Assembly: GCA_037147155.1 (NCBI GenBank)
Contig: JBAWVR010000012.1
Location: 1 to 18,525 of the forward strand
Length of the DNA: 18,525 nt
Source: JBAWVR01 sp037147155
GTDB taxonomy: Bacteria; Patescibacteriota; Minisyncoccia; Phycocordibacterales; GWA1-40-21
Direction: 5' to 3'
Each line of letters opens with the position of its first letter. The stretch's first letter is position 1. The notes beneath the pieces were generated by a model that worked only from the letters and a program-made list of their open reading frames with translations, had not been told where the DNA came from and searched no databases. A program made the position numbers and the translations under genes. Of the stretch, positions 1 through 6,952 are shown in pieces.

Positions 1-56
1 CCACCAGAACTTCTCTGCGAAGTATGACTGATGGCGATCGATGGGGATGGCGTGAC

Positions 57-245
57 CTAGAGAATAGTCGCCAGGTCAAGCACGTTAGTCTCCTTGGTGC
101 ATTCGAAGAGGTGACCTTTCGGTGTCTTCACAAAGACCTTGAAGCCTTGATTGATACGGAACTTCATTTCTGCGGCCAATCCCATCAGGGTTTGGCCTTG
201 CTTGCGACGGATTTTGACCGTTTTGGTTGGGGAACAGTTTGTCAT
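57..245 (-). CDS. Small hypothetical protein (62 aa)
   Basis: I do not recognise this protein. It is 62 residues, basic and soluble-looking, with no signal peptide or membrane segment. The start is the ATG at 245 (reading MTNCSPTKTV), because AGGAG lies 6 bases upstream of it (252-256 on the plus strand) and a consensus promoter lies at 291-319. An in-frame upstream start would give 91 residues but has no SD and its start would fall beyond the -35. The middle (KIRRKQGQTL, then GFKVFVKTPKGHLFE) looks like a small beta-rich fold, but this is a guess. The gene is divergent from the membrane protein at 426 and belongs to the SD-led class of small genes in this window. No terminator is visible before the window edge. 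Confidence 0.6.
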   Translation of the reverse strand: MTNCSPTKTVKIRRKQGQTLMGLAAEMKFRINQGFKVFVKTPKGHLFECTKETNVLDLATIL

Positions 246-290
246 GATGAGCTCCTTGGTTTTGTGCGGTATTGAGAGAACTGTATCAGT

Positions 291-319
291 ATTATACCAC
301 CGACTACATATAAAGTCAA
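291..319 (-). promoter_or_regulatory. Sigma70-type promoter for the 57-245 gene
   Basis: On the minus strand TTGACT and TATAAT are separated by exactly 17 bases. Transcription would start near 284 and give a leader of about 40 nt that contains the AGGAG site. Confidence 0.8.
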
Positions 320-349
320 ATAACTGTTTCATTAAATATTTTTTTGATG

Positions 350-355
350 TATAAT
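350..355 (+). promoter_or_regulatory. Probable -10 element for the 426 gene
   Basis: TATAAT sits 70 bases upstream of the ATG, with no good -35. The leader between them is almost pure A/T. It includes an A/T-only hairpin (about 366-397: a GTAAAAAACT arm and an AGTTTTTAC arm with one bulge) and no SD. Confidence 0.45.
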
Positions 356-425
356 TAAAGCCGAAGTAAAAAACTTAATTAAAAACAGTTTTTACTCTTT
401 AATAATTAAAAAAATATTTTAAAAT

Positions 426-785
426 ATGGAAACAACAAATCAGAGACCAGTTCTGGTCACTATCATTTGTATCTTGAGTTTTATCGGCATCGCTTTTTCA
501 GTTTTTGGTCTAATCATGGCTTTGGTAGCTTCAAGTTCTCTTGCTGCTGCTGGTGTTAATATGCCAATTTGGTACTCCATCTTTAGTCTAGTTTGGGCTG
601 TTGGTTATTTGTACGCCACTATCCAGATCTGGAAAATGAAGAAAATGGGTGTAAATATTTATACTGGTTTAGCTGTTATTGATTATGTTTTGATGACTGT
701 TGCTTACGGTCTTTCAATGCCTAGTCTTGTTATTACTGTTGTTTGTTTGGTTTTGTTGTACACCCAGTACAAGAAAATGTCCTAA
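426..785 (+). CDS. Small four-helix membrane protein, hypothetical
   Basis: This is a 119-residue protein with about four hydrophobic segments (roughly residues 9-34, 46-66, 80-96 and 98-114). The last two are close together and the tail is short and basic (YTQYKKMS). The start RPVLVTIICILSFIG resembles small uncharacterised integral membrane proteins common in many bacteria, but I cannot name a family. The ATG at 426 follows an A/T-only stretch without SD. It is a single-gene unit closed by a strong terminator at 807-840. It sits in the inner membrane and no catalytic residues are evident. Confidence 0.75.
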   Translation: METTNQRPVLVTIICILSFIGIAFSVFGLIMALVASSSLAAAGVNMPIWYSIFSLVWAVGYLYATIQIWKMKKMGVNIYTGLAVIDYVLMTVAYGLSMPSLVITVVCLVLLYTQYKKMS

Positions 786-806
786 TTATTTAAAATCCAA
801 AATAGA

Positions 807-840
807 AAAACACCGCGATATTATCTCGCGGTGTTTTTTT
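807..840 (+). terminator. Intrinsic terminator after the 426 gene
   Basis: A 13-bp perfect stem (AAAAACACCGCGA with its complement), a 7-base loop and a T run. The A-rich foot on the left arm makes it potentially bidirectional. Confidence 0.9.
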
Positions 841-853
841 CTTGATAAAATTG

Positions 854-862
854 TGTTATAAT
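854..862 (+). promoter_or_regulatory. Extended -10 (TGTTATAAT) for the 896 gene
   Basis: TG-N-TATAAT lies 33 bases before the ATG and directly after the preceding terminator. No convincing -35 is seen, as is usual for extended -10 promoters. The leader would be about 27 nt without SD. Confidence 0.65.
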
Positions 863-895
863 ATCGGTATTATAAAACATTGCACATTTAATTCT

Positions 896-1741
896 ATGGA
901 AATATTTAAAAAAATCGGTCAGAGTGTCTACGGACTAGACTTATATAAGAGTTTGAAAACAGGGGAGACCAAGGAAGCTGTAAAATACTATTTTAAGTTT
1001 ATTTTGATATTGGCCGTCATTGTCGGTTTACTTATGGGCTTTTATCTAATTGTAAATATTAGACTGAATCTGACATCAGAAAATATTGCCAAGGCGGTAG
1101 CTGTCTATCCTGCTGATCTTAAGATTAAATTAGAAAATGGTCAGTTCTCTACAAATTCAGTTGGAGTGGCTCGTATTCCAATGCCAAAGGATATTGAATT
1201 TATTAAGAATTCAGAAACTTACAGTAAATTCGATAATTTCGCCGTTATTGACCCAACAATAAAAGCTTTTCCACCTAGTATATTGACCGACAATAAAACC
1301 TTCTTGTTCATTACTAAAGATTCAATTATTACCGAGAAAGACGGGGCTCTGGAGGTTGTTTCAGTAGCTGATCGTAAAGATACCAAATATGAATTCAATC
1401 ATGATGAAGCAGTCAGATTAGCTCCAATTGGCGTTTCTATTATTAACTTTGCTTCTTACTTTGCCCCAATCCTGGTCTTTATTGCTTTCTTTATTATTTA
1501 TGCTTTAGGTTTCATTCCTTTATATCTTCTAGCTTTGCTTGTTTGGTTGGTGCTGATAATTAAGAGAAATAACGGTGGTTACATGCATGCTTTCCGCGTA
1601 ACCTTACATGCAATTACTCTGGTTTATCTCATAAACATTGTTCTCGGTTTCTTTATTAGCAGCCCAAGTTGGCCATGGACAGCAGTAGTAACATTACTGG
1701 TGGTATTTCTAAATCTTAGAGAGAGTCATAGCGAAATCTAG
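896..1741 (+). CDS. DUF1189-like membrane protein
   Basis: This is a 281-residue membrane protein that I place in the DUF1189 family by overall pattern. It has a short cytoplasmic start (MEIFKKIGQSVYGLDLYKSL), one membrane segment at about 31-54, and a ~125-residue external domain. Four or so C-terminal membrane segments follow (about 185-205, 208-225, 240-258 and 262-275). The function of DUF1189 proteins is not established. The ATG at 896 is chosen over an in-frame TTG at 842 because the TTG lies upstream of the extended -10. There is no SD. The gene is transcribed alone between terminators at 807-840 and 1748-1786. Confidence 0.65.
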   Translation: MEIFKKIGQSVYGLDLYKSLKTGETKEAVKYYFKFILILAVIVGLLMGFYLIVNIRLNLTSENIAKAVAVYPADLKIKLENGQFSTNSVGVARIPMPKDIEFIKNSETYSKFDNFAVIDPTIKAFPPSILTDNKTFLFITKDSIITEKDGALEVVSVADRKDTKYEFNHDEAVRLAPIGVSIINFASYFAPILVFIAFFIIYALGFIPLYLLALLVWLVLIIKRNNGGYMHAFRVTLHAITLVYLINIVLGFFISSPSWPWTAVVTLLVVFLNLRESHSEI

Positions 1742-1747
1742 CATTTT

Positions 1748-1786
1748 AAAATCCCGCTGTCGGCCTTGTGCTGATAGCGGGATTTT
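1748..1786 (+). terminator. Intrinsic terminator after the DUF1189-like gene
   Basis: An 11-bp outer stem (AAAATCCCGCT) with an inner stem (TCGGC/GCTGA with one G-U pair) and a T5 tract. The stem begins 6 bases after the stop codon. Confidence 0.9.
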
Positions 1787-1801
1787 TGTTTGGACAAAAG
1801 A

Positions 1802-1810
1802 TGATATAAT
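1802..1810 (+). promoter_or_regulatory. Extended -10 six bases before the ABC-F start (leaderless)
   Basis: TGATATAAT is followed by six bases (TCACTC) and then ATG. RNA polymerase normally starts about 6-8 bases after the -10, so the transcript should begin at or next to the start codon. The only upstream TTGGAC is too close to serve as a -35. Confidence 0.75.
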
Positions 1811-1816
1811 TCACTC

Positions 1817-3499
1817 ATGAGTATTATTAAAGTAGAAAAATTAGAAAAGAATTTCGGTTTGCGTACAGTTTTGACAGATATTTCTTTCTCGCTTGAAAGA
1901 GGGCAGAAGACCGCACTTATCGGTGGCAATGGTACCGGTAAAACCACCTTGCTTAAAATTATTGCAGGACTCGAGCCATATGATGCGGGGGAGATGACTA
2001 TTGCCAAGAATACTGCTGTGGGATATTTACCTCAAGACACTAGTTTTACCGGTTATGAAAAGACTCCGATTTTAGAATATCTGAAAAAGATGTCGGGAAT
2101 TGGGGTTTTGGAAGAAGAAATAAAAACTTTGACAGACAATGGAGCTAATCCGGTTAAGTTAGCCGAACTTCAGACTGAGTATGAACATTTAGACGGTTAT
2201 TCTTTTTCTCACCGGGCAGAAGTTATGCTCGCCGGTTTTGGTTTAGAAAATATCACACTTGATAGAACATTAAATACTTTGAGTAGTGGACAAAAGAGTA
2301 AAGTGGCTCTAACTGGTATTCTTCTCAAGGGAGTGGACTTGCTGCTCCTCGACGAGCCGACCAATAATATTGATCTGCCGGCTTTGATTTGGTTGGAAGA
2401 CTTTTTGCAAAAGTCCGAAGCGACAATTATTGTGGTCTCACATGACCGTCGATTCGTGGATAAGGTGGTGCGAAATATTTTTGAGCTGGATTGGAATACA
2501 CATACTCTGACTAGTACTGGTGGATCATATAGCGACTATTTGGAAATGATGCAGAAAAGATTGTTCTATCAGAAACAAGCCTATGAAGAACAACAAGAGG
2601 AGATTCAAAGATTGACCGACCTGGCTCGCACCAAGAAAGAGGATGCTGTGCGTGGGTCTAAGTGGAAGTCTGATGATAGCGATAAATTGCTCTGGGATTT
2701 TAAACGTGAACGCGCCGCTCGTTCAGCCAAAGCCGCTAAATCTATTGAACGACGCATGGAGCATATTGAGAGAATTGATAAACCAGTAGAGAGAAAACCT
2801 TTTGAAATCAAACTAGAAGCCGAAAATAAATCTGGTCCAGTGGATGTCAGATTGTTTGATGTGGTGGCTGGCTATACTAATGTTTTTAAAATCGGACCGA
2901 TGTCTTTGGAAATCCGTTATGGTAATCGCGTGGGTATAATGGGGCTCAATGGTTCTGGCAAAAGCACTTTACTCAAGACTGTAACAGGAGAACTCACACC
3001 ACTTGAAGGGAAAATTGAAATTGGTTCAGGTTTAAGGATTGGTAATATGATGCAAGAACACGAGACTTTACCTCGCGAGAGTACACCATTGGAATATTTA
3101 ATGACTACCGCCAAACTCGACTTGGAGTTGGGTTTTGCTAAATTAAAAATGTTTGGTTTTGATGAAAGACAGGCCAAGGCTAGTATCGCTACACTAAGTC
3201 CGGGCGGACGAGCTCGACTACTGCTCGCTCTTTTTTCCGCGCAGGCAGTCAACATGCTAGTCCTCGACGAGCCGACCAATCACTTGGACCTGGAAGCTCT
3301 CGAGGCTCTGGAAGAAGTTATGAATACCTTTACTGGTACGATATTACTCGTGTCTCATGATCGCTATTTCTTGGAAAAAGCCAAACTGGATACCACCTAT
3401 GTTTTGGAAGAGGGGATATTAAACAAGATTCCTGATTATCAGGATTATGTCAAAAAAGCCGAGGAAAAGGCCGAAAAACTCCTAAAAGCCTTAAAATAA
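1817..3499 (+). CDS. ABC-F family ATPase (ribosome-associated)
   Basis: This 560-residue protein has two ABC ATPase domains in tandem and no membrane segments, the hallmark of ABC-F proteins, which bind the ribosomal E site and act in translation or antibiotic protection. Domain 1 has Walker A GGNGTGKTT (about 36-44), signature LSSGQKSK and Walker B LLLLDEPTNNID. Domain 2 has GLNGSGKST, signature LSPGGRARL and LVLDEPTNHLD, with a VSHDR switch in both. The region between the domains (about 240-340) is charged and helical (EEQQEEIQRLTDLARTKKED) and matches the P-site tRNA interaction motif linker. Both signatures depart from LSGGQ, and both catalytic glutamates are present. I cannot assign an Uup, EttA or resistance subtype. 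The length is normal for the family. The mRNA appears leaderless. Confidence 0.93.
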   Translation: MSIIKVEKLEKNFGLRTVLTDISFSLERGQKTALIGGNGTGKTTLLKIIAGLEPYDAGEMTIAKNTAVGYLPQDTSFTGYEKTPILEYLKKMSGIGVLEEEIKTLTDNGANPVKLAELQTEYEHLDGYSFSHRAEVMLAGFGLENITLDRTLNTLSSGQKSKVALTGILLKGVDLLLLDEPTNNIDLPALIWLEDFLQKSEATIIVVSHDRRFVDKVVRNIFELDWNTHTLTSTGGSYSDYLEMMQKRLFYQKQAYEEQQEEIQRLTDLARTKKEDAVRGSKWKSDDSDKLLWDFKRERAARSAKAAKSIERRMEHIERIDKPVERKPFEIKLEAENKSGPVDVRLFDVVAGYTNVFKIGPMSLEIRYGNRVGIMGLNGSGKSTLLKTVTGELTPLEGKIEIGSGLRIGNMMQEHETLPRESTPLEYLMTTAKLDLELGFAKLKMFGFDERQAKASIATLSPGGRARLLLALFSAQAVNMLVLDEPTNHLDLEALEALEEVMNTFTGTILLVSHDRYFLEKAKLDTTYVLEEGILNKIPDYQDYVKKAEEKAEKLLKALK

Positions 3500-3500
3500 G

Positions 3501-3529
3501 CCTAGACCAAGGACCGACCTTGGTCTAGG
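3501..3529. repeat. Palindromic repeat, copy 1 (12-bp stem, ACCGA loop)
   Basis: A perfect 12-bp hairpin (CCTAGACCAAGG, loop ACCGA) starts two bases after the ABC-F stop. A 25-base core (3502-3526) recurs identically at 12325-12349. There is no T tract after it, so it is a poor intrinsic terminator. In both places it lies about 35 bases upstream of the -35 of an SD-led small gene. Confidence 0.85.
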
Positions 3530-3566
3530 AGGGAATTTGTTGATCTCATACAACTTTGTGGAAATA

Positions 3567-3595
3567 TTGACATATAGGTGACATTGTGCTATCAT
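3567..3595 (+). promoter_or_regulatory. Sigma70-type promoter for the 3674-5031 unit
   Basis: TTGACA, a 17-base spacer and TATCAT. The ~70-nt leader has a short hairpin (GACGAC/GTCGTC, about 3613-3628) before the SD. Confidence 0.85.
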
Positions 3596-3673
3596 AATAA
3601 ATAGAGGGAAGGACGACATTGGTCGTCTATTTTAATGCATGTGTCGAAACTAAGTAAAGGAAAGGAAGAAAGC

Positions 3674-3916
3674 ATGAAAACTGCTTGTCTCGTCGCGATC
3701 CTGGTCGTGGTTGGCGTCGGTGGAGGCATTGGTCTCTACGATGTTGTCATGTCAGGTAAAAGCGAAGTTGTGTCGACAGCGGCCCCGGGGGTCGTAGCCA
3801 CACAGTCATCGGAAGTGGTCGCTGAGAAAACGGTGACTGCTGAAGAAAAGTCTGTCGTCTCGGAAGACGGCAAGACTCGGGTTGGATTCACCTTGAATCT
3901 GACCATGCCCAAGTAA
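3674..3916 (+). CDS. Small membrane-anchored exported protein (80 aa), hypothetical
   Basis: An 80-residue protein with a hydrophobic N-terminal anchor (MKTACLVAILVVVGVGGGIG) and then a polar, Ser/Val/Glu-rich segment predicted outside the membrane. No family is recognised. The ATG at 3674 is chosen because AAGGAAG lies five bases upstream. The in-frame ATG at 3635 would add a charged leader before the hydrophobic segment and lacks an SD. The next gene begins 47 bases later with its own SD and no promoter in between, so the two form an operon of exported proteins. Codon use is more GC-rich (GTC, CTC, GCG) than in the neighbouring ABC-F gene. Confidence 0.65.
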   Translation: MKTACLVAILVVVGVGGGIGLYDVVMSGKSEVVSTAAPGVVATQSSEVVAEKTVTAEEKSVVSEDGKTRVGFTLNLTMPK

Positions 3917-3963
3917 AGGTACATGAAAAAGTTCAATCAAAAGAAGAAAGAGAGAGGTGCTAG

Positions 3964-5031
3964 ATGAAATTGTTCAAGTTGATTCTCGCTGTGGCTGTGA
4001 TGTTTGTGTCCTATTCCGTCTGGGGTGGAGACGCCTACGGTCAGGCCTACCCCAAGTCGTACACCAAAGCAGGTGTCACAGCTTGGGCTCTGGAGAGTAC
4101 GAACCAGGCCTACGCCTGTATTTCCGGCTCCGACGTTGAGTATTCAGAGCAGCGCTTTTACCGGCAACCTGGGGACACTGACTGTTCGGGGCTGGCAAAT
4201 CAAATTGCTACCACCCGTCAGGAGGTTGTTTCTAGTCAGCCAGACAAAGCCCAAGTCAACACCATTGTCGTTTTTTATGGCAACTTTGGCGAGACGATGA
4301 TTGGTTACAATCAACCGGCTCCGTTGGAATATGTAAACGGACAGTGGATCATGCCAGAAAAATTGCGGAACATCACTGTTCGTTTGCCAGATTTCTTGCG
4401 AGTTTCAGTTGAGGTTCAGGGCGACATTCAGTATGCCGCGCTGAAAGTGCGAGATGACAATGGTAATCTCACCAATTGGAATTCACTAAAAACTGGGAAG
4501 AACGGCGATGTTTCTTGGGTGGAATTACCGACCAAGCTACTGGACAAGAAAGGTGAACTCCAAATTGGAAGTACTTACTGCAATGATTCCGGTTACCACT
4601 ACAAAACCAAAAGCTATAATCTTCAGGACACTAGCGATAGTGGTGAAGTGGTAGCGAATCCGAGTGGCAGTGTTTCCGTTGAAAATTTCATCACTATCAC
4701 CGACAGTAATCAATGGACCTGGTATATCGATACCAATGGCACAGGGGTTGGAGAAGTACCGCTTTTCCAGCATACTTTGACCAAGGCCACAAAGGTGAAA
4801 ATTGGTGCCAGTAACGATCTTGGTAAAACGGCTAAATCTGCTTATGTTCGGCGGATAGATAGCACAACACCGGGTGATTGGCAGACTATCAACTTCAATG
4901 CGGCAGGATATATTGAAGTAGATTTGGAACCTGGAAAATATCAGTTGATCTTTGATGAGGAAAACTTCCTGCGCGGTCCGGGGCCCGACTATGTTGATCC
5001 CTACTGGGTCTATGGTGATGCAATGGGTTAA
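3964..5031 (+). CDS. Secreted protein of unknown function (355 aa)
   Basis: Residues 1-26 form a signal peptide (KLFKLILAVAVMFVSYSV core, probable cleavage after DAYG, before QAYP). The mature protein is rich in aromatic residues, Asn, Asp, Thr and Gly, and alternates hydrophobic residues as in beta-sandwich extracellular domains. The C-terminal third (about 255-345) looks like a separate beta domain. Only three cysteines remain after the signal peptide (52, 74 and 206); C52-C74 could form a disulfide. I recognise no catalytic motif or family. The start has a GAGAGGTG site upstream. It is the second gene after the 3674 promoter and ends in a terminator at 5051-5087. A surface or extracellular adhesive role is possible but only inferred. 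Confidence 0.75.
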   Translation: MKLFKLILAVAVMFVSYSVWGGDAYGQAYPKSYTKAGVTAWALESTNQAYACISGSDVEYSEQRFYRQPGDTDCSGLANQIATTRQEVVSSQPDKAQVNTIVVFYGNFGETMIGYNQPAPLEYVNGQWIMPEKLRNITVRLPDFLRVSVEVQGDIQYAALKVRDDNGNLTNWNSLKTGKNGDVSWVELPTKLLDKKGELQIGSTYCNDSGYHYKTKSYNLQDTSDSGEVVANPSGSVSVENFITITDSNQWTWYIDTNGTGVGEVPLFQHTLTKATKVKIGASNDLGKTAKSAYVRRIDSTTPGDWQTINFNAAGYIEVDLEPGKYQLIFDEENFLRGPGPDYVDPYWVYGDAMG

Positions 5032-5050
5032 AACCCAACATTACCAAAAT

Positions 5051-5087
5051 GCCGCCGACGTCCTTTTAGGATGGAGGCGGCTTTTTT
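5051..5087 (+). terminator. Intrinsic terminator after the secreted-protein gene
   Basis: GCCGCC pairs with GGCGGC, with an inner TCC/GGA stem, followed by T7. Confidence 0.9.
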
Positions 5088-5117
5088 AATGGGGAAATTA
5101 GTGGGGGGGGTAGGAAA

Positions 5118-5160
5118 GGCCCGGTTTTAACAAAGGGTTACCCTTTGTTAAAACCGGGCC
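5118..5160. repeat. 43-bp perfect palindrome, 21-bp arms
   Basis: The arm GGCCCGGTTTTAACAAAGGG plus T is perfectly mirrored around a single central base. No T tract follows on either strand, so it is not an obvious terminator. A run of eight G (5103-5110) precedes it. It lies between the terminator at 5051 and the element at 5185, within the gene-free stretch 5032-5449. Confidence 0.85.
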
Positions 5161-5184
5161 ACTATAGTTCGTGAATTCTGTTGA

Positions 5185-5324
5185 CCCCGTTGTAGAATTT
5201 GGCATTAAAATTGTTTTTGCTGAGATTTTATTTGAAAATATTGTTTTTCTCTGGTTTTGCTAATACCTTAATTTGAGTATAGTTATAAACAATTTCAAAA
5301 ACGATGCCAAATCTCACAACCGGG
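5185..5324 (+). repeat. Ribosomal-operon-associated palindromic element, copy 1
   Basis: A 140-bp element that starts CCCCGTTGTAGAATTTGGCAT and ends in ATGCCAAATCTCACAACCGGG (each split here for reference to its arm). The arms pair as an imperfect stem (GUUGU/ACAAC, then UUUGGCAU/AUGCCAAA). In this copy the stem extends outward to 5179-5330 through two G-U pairs. Related copies are at 9401-9539 and 14843-14972, in the same orientation. The -35 of the rpsN promoter is embedded in its right edge. Confidence 0.8.
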
Positions 5325-5353
5325 TTGACATTTTAAACCCCCTCTGCTACTAT
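5325..5353 (+). promoter_or_regulatory. rpsN: Sigma70-type promoter of the rpsN-secY operon
   Basis: TTGACA, 17 bases, TACTAT. It directly abuts the right end of element copy 1. Transcription would start near 5360, just before a hairpin with a C(UACG)G tetraloop (5362-5375), a known extra-stable loop class. Confidence 0.85.
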
Positions 5354-5381
5354 TGTCTCACGAGTCTACGGACTCACCACA

Positions 5382-5428
5382 GCAGGTTTTTGACCCTTTT
5401 ACTCTCCGGAGAACAGGGAAAAAACCGC
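5382..5428 (+). promoter_or_regulatory. Structured 5' leader hairpin of the rpsN operon
   Basis: Arms GC-A-GGTTTTT (5382-5391) and AAAAAACCGC (5419-5428) pair with one bulged A. Inside them are CCCT/AGGG and then the self-complementary TCTCCGGAGA. It ends 21 bases before the rpsN ATG. There is no T tract at its end, so it is more likely a translational or mRNA-stability element than a terminator. Its position suits autogenous control by a product of this operon, but the binding protein is unknown. Confidence 0.6.
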
Positions 5429-5449
5429 TTTTATTATTTATCAATAATT

Positions 5450-5635
5450 ATGGCAAAAACATCAGTCACTGCACGCGCAGAGAAAAAGCCTAAATTTGCT
5501 TCTCGAGTTACACGAAGATGCTTTCGTTGTAGTCGTAAGAGAGCTTATATGAGAGACTTTGACCTCTGTCGCATTTGTTTTAGGGAGTTTGCTAACGAAG
5601 GCAAAATTACCGGTATTAAGAAATCATCATGGTAA
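5450..5635 (+). CDS. rpsN: 30S ribosomal protein S14 type Z (uS14)
   Basis: A 61-residue protein of the short zinc-binding S14 type, a head protein of the small subunit. The zinc ribbon is intact: C24 and C27 (CFRC), C40 and C43 (CRIC). It ends in the typical GKITGIKKSSW. The in-frame extension back to 5273 is rejected because it crosses the promoter and leader hairpin and adds no S14 sequence. The stop overlaps the rpsH start by 7 bases, so the two are translationally coupled. rplE (L5), the usual upstream neighbour, is absent here. Instead the operon starts at rpsN from its own promoter. There is no SD before the ATG (TCAATAATTATGG). Confidence 0.96.
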   Translation: MAKTSVTARAEKKPKFASRVTRRCFRCSRKRAYMRDFDLCRICFREFANEGKITGIKKSSW

Positions 5636-6015
5636 CAGATCCAATCGCCGACTTAATAACTCGCTTGAAGAACGCTCAGGTCGTTGGTAACACCAGCGTC
5701 ACTGTCGATGCTTCCAAGTTGAAGGAAGCCATCCTCGAACTTTTGTTCCAGGAAGGTTATTTGAAGTCCGCCCCAAAGAAAAAGAAGAACAACACCTTGG
5801 AAGTTGAACTTCTCCCACTTGATGCTGAAAAGGCAATCAAAGGGGTTCAGAGAGTTTCCAAACCATCACGTCGTATGTACATCAAGTCAGATTCTATTCG
5901 CCCATTCCGTAATGGTTATGGTCGTACTATTATCTCGACTCCTAAAGGTCTATTAACAGACAAAGCAGCTTCAAAGGCCGGCGTCGGCGGTGAAGTTTTG
6001 TTTAAAATTTGGTAA
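5629..6015 (+). CDS. rpsH: 30S ribosomal protein S8 (uS8)
   Basis: A 128-residue S8 of normal length. It starts VTDPIADLITRLKNAQ, the conserved N-terminal motif, and ends in the conserved GGEVLFKIW. S8 binds the central domain of 16S rRNA, and in other bacteria it also represses the spc operon by binding its mRNA. The start lies inside rpsN, a 7-base overlap, without its own SD. The lysine-rich segment APKKKKNN (about residues 45-52) is a mild lineage feature. Confidence 0.97.
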   Translation: MVTDPIADLITRLKNAQVVGNTSVTVDASKLKEAILELLFQEGYLKSAPKKKKNNTLEVELLPLDAEKAIKGVQRVSKPSRRMYIKSDSIRPFRNGYGRTIISTPKGLLTDKAASKAGVGGEVLFKIW

Positions 6016-6041
6016 TCCCAAATACTAATTAAATTAAATCT

Positions 6042-6575
6042 ATGTCAAGAATTGGTAAAAAAGGTATTGAGATTCCAGATAAGACAGAGGTCACCGTTAC
6101 AGGTAATACTGTAAAGGTAAAAGGTCCTTTGGGTGAATTGTCTCGTGAATTCAAACCGATCATCAAAATCGAAGTTGTTGGTAATCAGGTCAATTTGACT
6201 CCGGTCAAAGAAAACTTGGAAACCAAAGCTATGTGGGGTACTTATGCTTCTCTCATCAAAAACATGGTGGAGGGTGTAAACAAACTCTACGAAAGAAAGT
6301 TGGTTGTCGAAGGTATTGGCTACAAGGCTGATATTAAAGGCTCCGAGCTTACTTTGAACGTTGGTTTTTCTCACCAAGTTAAAGTGCAGATTCCTGCAAA
6401 TCTAAAAGTCGTTCATGAAAAAGGTGTATTAACTATCACTGGTACTGATAAAGAAGCAGTCGGTCGCTTTGCAGCGGAGACTCGTTCTATCAAGAAGCCT
6501 GAACCTTACAAGGGTAAAGGTATTCACTACAGCGATGAAGTAGTACGTCGTAAGGAAGGTAAGAAGGCGGCTTAA
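6042..6575 (+). CDS. rplF: 50S ribosomal protein L6 (uL6)
   Basis: A 177-residue L6 with the duplicated fold. It starts MSRIGKKGIEIP and carries the C-terminal signature PEPYKGKGIHY, with a basic tail (RRKEGKKAA). L6 sits near the factor-binding region of the large subunit. It follows rpsH by 26 AT-rich bases without SD and precedes rplR by 14 bases, in the ancestral spc order. Confidence 0.97.
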   Translation: MSRIGKKGIEIPDKTEVTVTGNTVKVKGPLGELSREFKPIIKIEVVGNQVNLTPVKENLETKAMWGTYASLIKNMVEGVNKLYERKLVVEGIGYKADIKGSELTLNVGFSHQVKVQIPANLKVVHEKGVLTITGTDKEAVGRFAAETRSIKKPEPYKGKGIHYSDEVVRRKEGKKAA

Positions 6576-6589
6576 GAAAAATAAAATTT

Positions 6590-6940
6590 ATGAAAATTAA
6601 AAATCAAAAAACCGCTAAGATTGCTAAACGACACACTCGCATTCGTGCGAAGATTTCTGGTACTCCAGAGATTCCACGCTTGGCTGTGTTCCGTTCCAAC
6701 AAGAACATCTACGCTCAAATCATTGATGATACTAAGGGTAATACTTTGGTTGCCTTTGATTCCAGCAAATCCAAAGCTAAAACTTTTATCGAAAGATCAA
6801 AAGAATGCGGAGTCGAAATCGCAAAATTGGCTAAGGCAAAAAATATTACTAAAATCGTGTTTGACCGCGGTGGTTTTACCTACACTGGTAAGATCCAGGC
6901 TGTCGCCGAAGGCGCTCGCGAGGGTGGTCTAATCTTCTAA
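6590..6940 (+). CDS. rplR: 50S ribosomal protein L18 (uL18)
   Basis: A 116-residue L18, which binds 5S rRNA with L5 and L25. The basic N-terminus (KRHTRIRAKISGTPEIPRL) and the C-terminal signature FDRGGFTYTGKIQAVAEGAR are clear. The position usually occupied by His in YHGR is Thr-Gly-Lys here. It ends in GLIF as expected. It sits between rplF and rpsE with short AT-rich gaps and no SD. Confidence 0.97.
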   Translation: MKIKNQKTAKIAKRHTRIRAKISGTPEIPRLAVFRSNKNIYAQIIDDTKGNTLVAFDSSKSKAKTFIERSKECGVEIAKLAKAKNITKIVFDRGGFTYTGKIQAVAEGAREGGLIF

Positions 6941-6952
6941 TCATATAAATAT

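Noticed and set aside
842..895. TTG start giving a longer DUF1189-like protein
   Set aside because: It lies upstream of the extended -10 and next to the terminator, and there is no SD.
5185..5324. Integron attC site as an explanation for the palindromic element
   Set aside because: The ends read GTT on the left and AAC on the right, the reverse of the attC layout (RYYYAAC ... GTTRRRY), and no cassette array or integrase is present.
5273..5449. In-frame N-terminal extension of rpsN back to 5273
   Set aside because: It crosses element copy 1, the promoter and the leader hairpin, and adds sequence unlike S14. The ATG at 5450 gives the normal 61 residues.
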